Position numbers and translations under genes: made by a program. The notes below the pieces were generated by a model that did not search any database, was not told the origin of the DNA, and worked only from the letters and a program-made list of their open reading frames with translations. Shown one piece after another: positions 24,101-31,862 of a DNA stretch of 64,000 nt (within the stretch, counting starts at the first letter, position 1; the number at the start of each line of letters is the position of its first letter). This DNA is from Nocardia neocaledoniensis (GTDB taxonomy: Bacteria; Actinomycetota; Actinomycetes; Mycobacteriales; Mycobacteriaceae): NCBI RefSeq assembly GCF_029868625.1, contig NZ_JARWOJ010000234.1, positions 1 through 64,000 on the forward strand, read 5' to 3'.

Positions 24101-25162
24101 ATGAAATCACCATTGAAATGGGCAGCGCTCGCCTTGGCGTTGCTCTTATTCCCGGTGCTGATCGTCGCGGTTTTCGTCGATGGAGACAAAGACAACCCAA
24201 GTTTCGCGCAGGGAAAACTGGCGACCGGAACCGTTCCGCCCGAGTACGAGGCGTGGGTCATCCGGGCCGGCACCATGTGCGACGAGATCTCGGCCCCACT
24301 CATCGCCGCGCAGATCGAGCAGGAATCGGGCTGGAATCCCAACGCTGTTTCCCCGGCCGGTGCGCAAGGGCTCAGTCAGTTCATGCCCTATACCTGGCCG
24401 AGTTACGGCGTCGACGCAAACGGCAACGGCGTGATCTCCCCGTTCGACCCCCCGGACGCCATCATGGCGCAGGCGAAGTTCGACTGCACCACCGTCGAGC
24501 AGGCGAAGAAGGACCTGGCCAGCGGGCGCATCAAGGGTGACCTGATCGACATCGTCCTCAACGCCTACAACTGTGGCTACGGCTGCGTGTTGGCCAATGG
24601 CGGCCCTCAGATCGTCAACGGGGAAACGGAGGGTTACGCCCCGGGAGTCAAGGCCAAGATGGCCAAGTACACCCAGGTCGGCACCGGCGGCGGGCGGGTG
24701 GCCAATTGCAGCCAGTTCCGCCCCGGGGGTGGTTTCGGCGCGAATGTCGCCGCTGCGGCGCTGTGCTGGCAAGGGACCCCCTACGCCTGGGGCGGCGGCA
24801 ACATCGACGGCCCGTCGCAGGGAATTCGAGACGGTGGCGTTGCCGACTCCCACGGCGATTATGGAAAAGTCGGGTTCGACTGCTCCGGACTGGTGGTGTA
24901 CGCAGTCGGGCAAGCGAGCGGAAAAACAATCCAGCTCCCCCACTACACCACAAGCATCCTCAATGACCCTCGGGGTCGAGAGGTGACACTCGGCGATATA
25001 CAGCCGGGGGACATCGTTTTTCCAGGCGGCGGAGACCCGCAGCACGTCGGAATTGCAATTGGTGACGGAAAAATGGTTGAGGCCCCCCAATCGGGCGACG
25101 TAGTGAAGATCTCGCCCTTGTCGAATTTGGGATCGGGAATCGAAATTAGGCGGTTCGGATGA
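24101..25162 (+). CDS. Bifunctional peptidoglycan hydrolase: SLT + NlpC/P60
   Basis: 353 aa. GGGGAGG favours the ATG at 24101 over the GTG at 24092. An N-terminal membrane anchor (~7-27) is followed by a lytic transglycosylase domain with catalytic Glu in QIEQESGWNP (~74) and a GLSQFMP motif, then an NlpC/P60 domain with Cys261 in FDCSGL and His315 in QHVGIAIG. This is the VirB1-like two-activity enzyme found in Gram-positive conjugation systems. It opens the cell wall so the transfer channel can assemble. Confidence 0.92.
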   Translation: MKSPLKWAALALALLLFPVLIVAVFVDGDKDNPSFAQGKLATGTVPPEYEAWVIRAGTMCDEISAPLIAAQIEQESGWNPNAVSPAGAQGLSQFMPYTWPSYGVDANGNGVISPFDPPDAIMAQAKFDCTTVEQAKKDLASGRIKGDLIDIVLNAYNCGYGCVLANGGPQIVNGETEGYAPGVKAKMAKYTQVGTGGGRVANCSQFRPGGGFGANVAAAALCWQGTPYAWGGGNIDGPSQGIRDGGVADSHGDYGKVGFDCSGLVVYAVGQASGKTIQLPHYTTSILNDPRGREVTLGDIQPGDIVFPGGGDPQHVGIAIGDGKMVEAPQSGDVVKISPLSNLGSGIEIRRFG

Positions 25163-25812
25163 GTAGGAATCCAGAAACAATGACGCCAAAGTTCCGTTGG
25201 ACGGCACCGGCTGCCGTGCTGGCCGGCGCTGCGCTGGTGGTCGCCGGGTGCTCGTCCGGTGACTCCGACCACGAGCAGACTGCTCCACCCTCGCCGACAA
25301 CCTCCTTCGTAACGCCCACCGAGACGACCTCTCGCGTTCCGGCCACACCGCCGTCGACGCCGCTGACCGCCCCGGCGACCCTTCCGGCGGAGATCGGACC
25401 GGTCGACGAGGCCAGCGCAGACGCTGTCGCGGCCGCAGTGGCGCGAATCTGGTACGGGTGGGACACCACCCGGGACCTGACTCCACACGACGCGAAGCTC
25501 CGCGCGGTGCCGCTGCTGGAGCCCCGACTCGCCCAACTGCTTCGCGACTATCCGCCGATCGCAGGCCCCGGTGCCGACTGGCTGGATCTGACGGCACGCT
25601 CCGCCGTCCTGACCGTCCCCGCCGACGGGATTCGTCCGGGCGTAGAGGCCGGCGCCCCCACGGACACGGCAACCTCAGCGGTGCGGCTCCTCGAGGTCAC
25701 CCAGAAGGTGAACACCCCGACTGGGCCGATGCCGGACCGGCACTTGGTGGTCGGCATCGCGCTGGTCAAGGTAGGCGCTGATTGGCGCGTGTCTCAGGTG
25801 GGTTCGCGATGA
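25159..25812 (+). CDS. Predicted lipoprotein of the transfer operon
   Basis: 217 aa; start overlaps the previous stop. The signal sequence ends in a lipobox VVAGC (~29-33), followed by a Ser/Thr/Pro-rich linker. The C-terminal ~130 residues form a mixed alpha/beta domain beginning EASADAVAAAVARIWYGWDT and ending LVVGIALVKVGADWRVSQVG, reminiscent of NTF2-like VirB8/TcpC domains, though this is not certain. Likely an outer-facing component of the mating channel. Confidence 0.7.
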   Translation: MSRNPETMTPKFRWTAPAAVLAGAALVVAGCSSGDSDHEQTAPPSPTTSFVTPTETTSRVPATPPSTPLTAPATLPAEIGPVDEASADAVAAAVARIWYGWDTTRDLTPHDAKLRAVPLLEPRLAQLLRDYPPIAGPGADWLDLTARSAVLTVPADGIRPGVEAGAPTDTATSAVRLLEVTQKVNTPTGPMPDRHLVVGIALVKVGADWRVSQVGSR

Positions 25813-26339
25813 GCGCGGTCCCACGGCGTCCGGTGGTGGGCGGGATCGCCGGTGGCGTCGGCACAACCACGGTGGCGCATCTGCTCGACGGCATCGACAT
25901 GGGCGTCATCGAGGCCAACGGAAGCCAGTGCGTCGACGTACTGGTTACCCGCGCGACCGCAGCCGCAGTGAGCTGGGCGATCTCTACCGCCCAGCGGATG
26001 CCCGTGCGTCCGGTTCTGGTCGTGGTCGCGGGCAGCGAAGCACGGTGGCCATCGGTGGTGGAGCGGCGACTGAAAATGGCTGCGGCCAATTTGTCGACCC
26101 CGGTGCTTCGACTGCCGTGGTTCTCGCCGCTCGCCGCGAGCGACAACCCATGGGATCTGCTGGCTACCGGTGTATTCGACGCCGACCGTAAGACCTACCG
26201 CTGGGCCGAACCGGCCCGCAAGTTCCGAGAGGAACTGGTCCCTGCCGTGCTCGCCCTCATCGAGCGCGAACCCCTCACCGCCGACAGCGACTCCGAGCTG
26301 GAGCCCAACGACGAGCACCCCGTCATGCGGGTGTCCTAA
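25809..26339 (+). CDS. P-loop-like protein of the transfer operon
   Basis: 176 aa; ATGA overlap with the lipoprotein gene. The N-terminus GGIAGGVGTTTVAHLL (~11-26) resembles the start of MinD/ParA-type ATPases, but the Walker Lys is absent (GVGTTT instead of GVGKTT). Later strands (VRPVLVVVAGSEARWP) fit a Rossmann-like fold. It may be a non-hydrolysing nucleotide-binding or scaffold protein acting with the coupling ATPases. Confidence 0.55.
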   Translation: MSAVPRRPVVGGIAGGVGTTTVAHLLDGIDMGVIEANGSQCVDVLVTRATAAAVSWAISTAQRMPVRPVLVVVAGSEARWPSVVERRLKMAAANLSTPVLRLPWFSPLAASDNPWDLLATGVFDADRKTYRWAEPARKFREELVPAVLALIEREPLTADSDSELEPNDEHPVMRVS

Positions 26340-26362
26340 CCGATCACGAGAAAGGAAAGCCA

Positions 26363-26650
26363 ATGTCCACACTCCTGCTGGCCGCCGACTGGCTGGCCCA
26401 AGTCCCCAACCCTCCTGCCAGGGAACTGCCGGGCGAGCTCGGCAACCGCATCGACACCGTCCTCGGCTACGGCAAGACCATTTGCTACGCCCTGGCTTTC
26501 GGCGGGCTTCTCGCCGTCGCGGGGATGCTATTCATCGGGTTGCGTGGGCGCAGCGACACCGCCAAGAACGCCCTCGGGCACCTGCCGATGGTCATCCTGG
26601 GCGTCGTCATTACCGGCGGCGCGGGCGGAATTATCCAGGCGTTCCAATGA
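26363..26650 (+). CDS. Small VirB2/pilin-like membrane protein A
   Basis: 95 aa, no obvious signal peptide; GAAAGGAAAGCC before the ATG. Two hydrophobic helices (ICYALAFGGLLAVAGMLFIG and LPMVILGVVITGGAGGIIQA) flank a basic turn (RGRSDTAKNA). Size, topology and place in the operon resemble VirB2/TrbC-type channel or pilin subunits. The helix-turn-helix membrane core is repeated in the next gene. Confidence 0.55.
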   Translation: MSTLLLAADWLAQVPNPPARELPGELGNRIDTVLGYGKTICYALAFGGLLAVAGMLFIGLRGRSDTAKNALGHLPMVILGVVITGGAGGIIQAFQ

Positions 26651-27093
26651 AACAGGCAGCCTGGGCGTTCGTGCTCGCCACGGTATTGACCGTGGCGGGG
26701 GCCGGGGCCGTGCACGCACAGCCGCCGACGACCACCCCGGCCCCCACCCCCAGCCAGCAGCTCAGCCCGCAGAGTCCAGGCGGTGGCGGCAGCGGGGAGC
26801 AAATCCCCATCCAGGACCCCAAAACCGGTGGCGTGCAATGGGACAAATTCGGTGGCGATCCCGCGAACGCCCCCGAGGATCTGGACTCGTTCATCGCCGC
26901 CGCGCTCGGCTGGCTGCGCACGCTCGCACTCGCTTGCGCCGTCGGCGGAGTGCTGATCACCGCCGGGGTGCTGATGGTCGGCATCCGGGGGCGGTCCGAA
27001 CAGGCGAAGAAGGCGCTGCATTCGCTGCCCGTCGTGCTCGGCGCCACCGTGCTGTCCGGGTCGGCATACACCGTCATCCACGTTTTCCTGTGA
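26647..27093 (+). CDS. Small VirB2/pilin-like membrane protein B with signal peptide
   Basis: 148 aa; ATGA overlap with the previous gene. Signal peptide (~1-25, ending VHAQP), a Pro/Ser/Gly-rich stretch, then two hydrophobic helices separated by GIRGRSEQAKKALHSLP. The last 55 residues clearly match the previous protein (GLRGRSDTAKNALGHLP), so the pair arose by duplication. Likely exported subunit of the channel or pilus. Confidence 0.6.
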   Translation: MKQAAWAFVLATVLTVAGAGAVHAQPPTTTPAPTPSQQLSPQSPGGGGSGEQIPIQDPKTGGVQWDKFGGDPANAPEDLDSFIAAALGWLRTLALACAVGGVLITAGVLMVGIRGRSEQAKKALHSLPVVLGATVLSGSAYTVIHVFL

Positions 27094-27109
27094 AAGAGGT
27101 TGAGCCACA

Positions 27110-27868
27110 ATGCCACTGACTACGCGAGAGTTCCGAGAGAAGTCGCCCCTGACGGGTGTTCGCCGTCCGTATCTGATCGGCGCGGCCGCCGCAGCGGCGC
27201 TGGTACTCGTCACCGGGATCGCGCTGATCGGCTCCGACTCCGGCTCCGGCGGACAGGACCTCGCCACCGGCCCCGGAGCCACGAGCAGCGCAGCCGCCGC
27301 CCCGACGACCCCTGCGAAGGGATCGCTGGTCCCCCAGGTGCCGGTCAACCGCAGCCCTGCCGACCCGGACTGGCTGACCGCCGCACCACAAGGGGTGTCC
27401 TGGCAGCGGGTCGAGGGTGTTCCCCTGCCGTTCAGCGCCTCCGATGGACCGAGCCGCATCGACGGGGCGGTCGCGGCCGGCTATAGCCACACCCCACAAG
27501 GCGCGGCCATCGCGGCGCTCCAGATCAGCATGCGAATCCTGTACTCGCCGGACTACGCGCGCATCCTCGACGCCCAGGCCGCGATCTCGGATGGAGATCG
27601 GCAGCAAATCCTCACTGCCCGGTCGACCCAGCCCCGACTGGACCCGGTCGCGGTGCAGGCAAGCACCGTGCAACCCGCCGGATTCAAGATCGGCGCCTAC
27701 ACCGGCGATGCCGCCACCGTCTATTACGCCTACCCCCGACCCTCTGGCTCCTACCGGATCGCCCGGCAAGCGGTGGTGTGGCGCGATGGCGATTGGCGCT
27801 ACAGCAGTGATCTGATCGCCCCGGCGCTGCCGGAAACGGCAGAGCTGACCGGATTCACCCCGCTGTAG
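27110..27868 (+). CDS. Anchored transfer protein, VirB8-like, copy 1
   Basis: 252 aa. One N-terminal membrane helix (~20-41), an Ala/Thr/Ser-rich linker, then an extracytoplasmic domain from ~95 (WQRVEGVPLPFSASDGPSRI) containing AAGYSHTPQGAAIAALQIS. The bitopic layout is that of VirB8/TcpC proteins, which line the channel periplasm-side. Its domain matches the product of the next gene, including the GYSHTPQGA motif. GAAAGAGGTTGAGCC upstream provides a ribosome-binding site. Confidence 0.6.
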   Translation: MPLTTREFREKSPLTGVRRPYLIGAAAAAALVLVTGIALIGSDSGSGGQDLATGPGATSSAAAAPTTPAKGSLVPQVPVNRSPADPDWLTAAPQGVSWQRVEGVPLPFSASDGPSRIDGAVAAGYSHTPQGAAIAALQISMRILYSPDYARILDAQAAISDGDRQQILTARSTQPRLDPVAVQASTVQPAGFKIGAYTGDAATVYYAYPRPSGSYRIARQAVVWRDGDWRYSSDLIAPALPETAELTGFTPL

Positions 27869-27884
27869 CGAAGGAGAGACGTCA

Positions 27885-28556
27885 ATGTTCACCACCCGGG
27901 AATTCGCCGAACGCCCCGCGAACCAGGGCCCGCGACCGTCGCGACGCTGGCTGCTCGTGGCCGCGGCCGCCGTGCTGGTCGTGGCCGTCGGAATCGTCCT
28001 GGTCGCCGTCGTGCGCGACCGCTCGGACAACTCCGCGACTCCGGCCGAGCCCGGTGCCGTCGCCACGGCGACACCGCCACGCGATCTGGAGTGGAAGCTG
28101 ATCAACGGAGTACGACTGCCGTTCGGTCCCGACGGGCCCGCCGAAGTCGATGGTCCCCGAGCCCACGGCTACAGCCACACGCCACAGGGCGCGCTCATCG
28201 CCGCCTGGCAGATCTCCACGCGAGTGCTGACCGACACCCGATACGAACAACTGCTCGGCACCCAGGTGCGCGCCGACCTCGGCCAGCAGCAGCAGGTTCG
28301 CAACGCAGTGACCCAGACCCGCAACCTGTCTCCGGAGGAGTTCGACGCGGCGTTCCGTCAGCCCGTCGCTTTCCAGTTCGCCACTTACACACCGACTTTC
28401 GCGCGGATCTACTTCGCCGTCCCCTCGAACAAGGGCGGCTACGACTTCCAGCGCCGCGCTGTGCTCTGGGACGGCAACGACTGGGTGTACCAGGTCGATT
28501 CCGGCCTTCCTGAACTTCCGAATTCCACGGGCCTGAAAGGGTTCACGACCTTCTAG
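27885..28556 (+). CDS. Anchored transfer protein, VirB8-like, copy 2
   Basis: 223 aa; AAGGAGAGACG precedes the ATG. Membrane helix ~22-44, then an external domain with WKLINGVRLPFG, AHGYSHTPQGALIAAWQIS and a C-terminal VLWDGNDWVYQVDSG. Paralogue of the preceding protein, sharing order of motifs and length. Two related subunits may form a hetero-oligomeric ring. Confidence 0.6.
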   Translation: MFTTREFAERPANQGPRPSRRWLLVAAAAVLVVAVGIVLVAVVRDRSDNSATPAEPGAVATATPPRDLEWKLINGVRLPFGPDGPAEVDGPRAHGYSHTPQGALIAAWQISTRVLTDTRYEQLLGTQVRADLGQQQQVRNAVTQTRNLSPEEFDAAFRQPVAFQFATYTPTFARIYFAVPSNKGGYDFQRRAVLWDGNDWVYQVDSGLPELPNSTGLKGFTTF

Positions 28557-28570
28557 GAGAGGAGTCCACC

Positions 28571-30286
28571 ATGACGGTTCCGGGTGCGCGCGCAGGTGCG
28601 CGAGCGATGCTGCGGCCGATGGTGTTTCTCGGCGTGCTGCTGGCGGCACTGGTCGCCGGACCGGGAATCGTCGCGGCGCAACCGCCGGCGAACATGCCGC
28701 AGAAGCTGTCTGAACTGACCGCCGAACAGAAGAGCTGGCGCGACGCCGACGGTGTGATCTGGTGCTCGGAACACCCCGAGTTCCCTGGGTGCGAGGGCAA
28801 CCCGGACACCGGATACCTCTACCCCAACGACGACACCCTGTACCGGGCTCAGATCAACAACGGGGCCCGGGAAAGGACCTTCGACCTGAGCCCCGGAACC
28901 GTCGCCGAGAACACCGTCGGCAAGGCCGTGGATTCGGCATTCGGCAAGGCCGCGGAGTCCATCGGGAAGTTCGCTGGCGATCTGCTGGTCGAGTCGATGA
29001 CCTGGTGGATCGGCACTGACTCGATCAGCCTGTCCTACGCGGGAGTGATGGCCGACAAACAGCCGGTGCAGAAGGTCGTCTTCTTCATCATGATGGCCGG
29101 AATCCTCACCAGCGCCATGGTGATGATGATCTCCCGCCGCACCGAGCCCGGTGCTCAAGTCCTGCTGGGCGGCGTCAAGTACGTCGTCATCTCGTCGATG
29201 GCGTTGATCGTCCTTTCTGGGGCGATCCACGCTGGCGACGACTTCGCTCGGCAGATGATCGACGCCGACGCCAACCAATTCGGCCAGCGCGTGCAGGCAA
29301 TGCTGGGAACCGCCACCATCGGCAACCCCGGCGGTGTCCTGATCCTCGGCCTGCTCGGTGCCATCCTCGGGTTCATCCAGTGGGTGATGGGCTTCATCCG
29401 CCAGGCCGGAATCATCGTGCTCTACAACATGATCTTGTTCGCCGCCGCCGGACAGCTCACCACCTGGGGACGCCAGTGGTTCCCCCGCATTGCCGCCACC
29501 TGCGTCGCGCTGGTGCTCTACAAACCGATGGCTGCGTTCATCTACTCGCTCGGCTTCCAACTCATCGGTGAGGAACAGTCACTGACCACCCTGGTCACGG
29601 GCCTGATGGTGGTCGCCTTGGCCGTGATCGCCCTCCCCGCGATGCTGAAGTTCTTCGACTTCATGGGCATGCACGTCTCCGGCGGCTCGGGCGCACTCGG
29701 CGTCGCGGTCGGCGGGTTGGCGGGCGGCATGCTCGGCGCCGCTGCGCTCAGCGGCGGTGGTGGAGGCGGGGGCGGAACGTCCGCCGGGGGTGATGGGTTC
29801 GCCAATTTCATGTCGGCCACCGGGCCGGGTGGCTCGGGAGAGCCTGATCCGTCCCCGGGCAACGGCGGGTCGCAGGCACTGGCATCCGGGAGCGGACAGA
29901 GCCAGTTGGAGTCCGGGTCCTCGCAGAAGGCGATCGGCTCCGGCTCGTCTGGTGTCGAACTCGAGGCCGGGTCCGGAGGCCCGCAGCCCGAGCATCCGGA
30001 CGCCGCCGGGACACCGGCCACACCGAGCGATGCCGGAGGCAGTGGTGTCGAGATCGCCGGTGCCGCCGGCGGTGGGGCCGCCGGGTCCGCGGCGGGAGGC
30101 GGAGCGGCAGCCGCCGGAGCGGCGGGTGGCGGATCGGCAGCTGCCGGAGCGGCGGGCGCCGCTGCCACCGGCGGGGCGACCCTGGCGATCCAAGCGGGGA
30201 TGTCGGCAGCCAATTCGGCGGTCGAGGCCGCCGATGACGTCGGCTCGGAGATGACCGGCGACGACCTCGGGCCGGAGACGCGATGA
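28571..30286 (+). CDS. VirB6/TrbL-like polytopic transfer protein
   Basis: 571 aa; GGAGAGGAGTCCACC precedes the ATG. A signal-like helix (~17-36) is followed by a soluble segment with two Cys (WCSEHPEFPGC), then about six membrane helices from ~150 to ~400, including VVFFIMMAGILTSAMVMMIS and GIIVLYNMILFAAAGQL. The last ~190 residues are Gly/Ser/Ala-rich and disordered. This matches the actinobacterial TrbL/VirB6 channel component of type IV secretion systems. Confidence 0.8.
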   Translation: MTVPGARAGARAMLRPMVFLGVLLAALVAGPGIVAAQPPANMPQKLSELTAEQKSWRDADGVIWCSEHPEFPGCEGNPDTGYLYPNDDTLYRAQINNGARERTFDLSPGTVAENTVGKAVDSAFGKAAESIGKFAGDLLVESMTWWIGTDSISLSYAGVMADKQPVQKVVFFIMMAGILTSAMVMMISRRTEPGAQVLLGGVKYVVISSMALIVLSGAIHAGDDFARQMIDADANQFGQRVQAMLGTATIGNPGGVLILGLLGAILGFIQWVMGFIRQAGIIVLYNMILFAAAGQLTTWGRQWFPRIAATCVALVLYKPMAAFIYSLGFQLIGEEQSLTTLVTGLMVVALAVIALPAMLKFFDFMGMHVSGGSGALGVAVGGLAGGMLGAAALSGGGGGGGGTSAGGDGFANFMSATGPGGSGEPDPSPGNGGSQALASGSGQSQLESGSSQKAIGSGSSGVELEAGSGGPQPEHPDAAGTPATPSDAGGSGVEIAGAAGGGAAGSAAGGGAAAAGAAGGGSAAAGAAGAAATGGATLAIQAGMSAANSAVEAADDVGSEMTGDDLGPETR

Positions 30287-30362
30287 ACGACAACGTATTC
30301 CGGCGACACGCATCACGAAAGACAACACCAGCAGGGCAGGCGACACAGGTTAGGAGCACACG

Positions 30363-31862
30363 ATGAGCGAGACCCGAGGTTACGGCGGTTACCGCGAAGT
30401 CACCGGGTTCGGGCTGGGGCGACTCGGAACCAGCGGAACGGCCATCATCCTTGCCACCGTGGTTGGCCTGGCATTCACCACTTTCGTCAGCCTGGTCCTC
30501 GCGTTCATGGGATTGCTCATCGCCATCCCGGTGCTGGCTCTGACGATCGTCCCGGTGGGCGATTCTCGGCGCACGGTCGTCCAGCACGTGGCGTGGAACG
30601 TCCGGAACGCCTGGGCTAATCGCCGGGCCAGCGACGCCCACGCCGCCGACGTTCTCGAAGAGGTCAGCCGAGGAGAGAACCTTCCCGGTGTGCTGGCGCC
30701 GCTCAAGCCGTTGACGGTGGAGGACGGTCGAGGCGGCAGCCAATGCCTGCTGTGGAACCGCCGCACCGGCATTCTGTCCGCGGTGCTGAAGGTGTCCCCT
30801 GTCGGCACAACGCTGGCCGACACGGCCGACACCGAAGCCTGGGTTCGCAACTACGGCAGCTGGCTCGCCGATCTGGGCTTCACGCCCATCATTTCCTCGG
30901 TGGTGTTCACGTGCGAGTCCTCCCCCACCGGCGGCGTCGACCAGCGTGCCTACACCCTGGCGCGGATGGAGCGAGACGGCCGGAACGCCCCGAAACTGGC
31001 CAAGACGATCATGAAGAAGGTCGTGAACCAGTCGCGGACGACCACTGCGGACGTGCAGATGCGGGTGACAGTCAATTTCGACCTGTCCAAGGCGTCTCCT
31101 CAGCCGAAGACCCTCTCGGAGGGGGCGGCCGAAGTGGTGCGCTGGTTGCCGCGCATCGAGTCCGCACTGGCTGCGGCCGGGGCGACGGTGACCGAGCGGG
31201 CCAGCACGGCGGGCGTCATCCGCAACATCCGCGCCGCTTTCGACCCCGCCATCCGGGTGTTCCTCTCCGACGCTCCCGACGAGGAGGCCGACGAGTTGCT
31301 GTCCTGGTCCGACGCGGGGCCGCTGCGAACCGAGTCGACCAAGGATGTCTACTACCACGACAGCGGATACTCGGTGACCTGGGTTTTCAAGGCTCCGCCG
31401 AGCGGGGTGGTGCGACACCACATCTTGCTCAAGCTGGTCAGCCCGGGTAAGTACTACCGGCGCTTCTCGCTGGTGTACCGCCCCTACACCGCCGCCCAGG
31501 CCGCCGAGATCGTCGAGCGCGAGATCCAGGCCGGCACCCTGCGCCGGATCTGGAATGCGAAGACGAAGAAGGACGAGACCCAGCGCGAGTACGACGATCG
31601 GGTCCGCGCCCGCAAGGCCGCTCAGGAAGAGTCCATGGGCGCCGGGTTGGGCCAGTTCACGATGTACATCACCACCACGGTGCGAAACGAGGACACCTTG
31701 GCCGCGGCCTGCGCCGACATCGAGGATCGAGTCAGCGCCTCCAAGTTGCAGTTCCGGCGGGCACGCGGCGCACAGGCCGCCGCGTTTGCAACGAGCCTCG
31801 GCTACGGCATCGAGCCGACCGCCGGACTTTCCCGCAGCGCTGCGCAGAGGTGGCTGGCATGA
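30363..31862 (+). CDS. SCO6880-family transfer protein (VirB4 N-terminal function)
   Basis: 499 aa; TTAGGAGCACACG precedes the ATG. Two adjacent membrane helices (~25-62: GTAIILATVVGLAFTTFVSL and onward) are followed by a large cytoplasmic alpha/beta region without Walker motifs. The family accompanies actinobacterial conjugation ATPases and resembles a PrgI-like membrane part joined to the VirB4 N-terminal domain. Its stop overlaps the ATPase gene (ATGA), fitting a split VirB4 made as two chains. Confidence 0.75.
   Translation: MSETRGYGGYREVTGFGLGRLGTSGTAIILATVVGLAFTTFVSLVLAFMGLLIAIPVLALTIVPVGDSRRTVVQHVAWNVRNAWANRRASDAHAADVLEEVSRGENLPGVLAPLKPLTVEDGRGGSQCLLWNRRTGILSAVLKVSPVGTTLADTADTEAWVRNYGSWLADLGFTPIISSVVFTCESSPTGGVDQRAYTLARMERDGRNAPKLAKTIMKKVVNQSRTTTADVQMRVTVNFDLSKASPQPKTLSEGAAEVVRWLPRIESALAAAGATVTERASTAGVIRNIRAAFDPAIRVFLSDAPDEEADELLSWSDAGPLRTESTKDVYYHDSGYSVTWVFKAPPSGVVRHHILLKLVSPGKYYRRFSLVYRPYTAAQAAEIVEREIQAGTLRRIWNAKTKKDETQREYDDRVRARKAAQEESMGAGLGQFTMYITTTVRNEDTLAAACADIEDRVSASKLQFRRARGAQAAAFATSLGYGIEPTAGLSRSAAQRWLA

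Noticed and set aside
24146..25672. Long minus-strand frame opposite the hydrolase and lipoprotein genes
   Set aside because: Crosses gene boundaries of three well-supported plus-strand genes and encodes Arg/Gly-rich low-complexity sequence.
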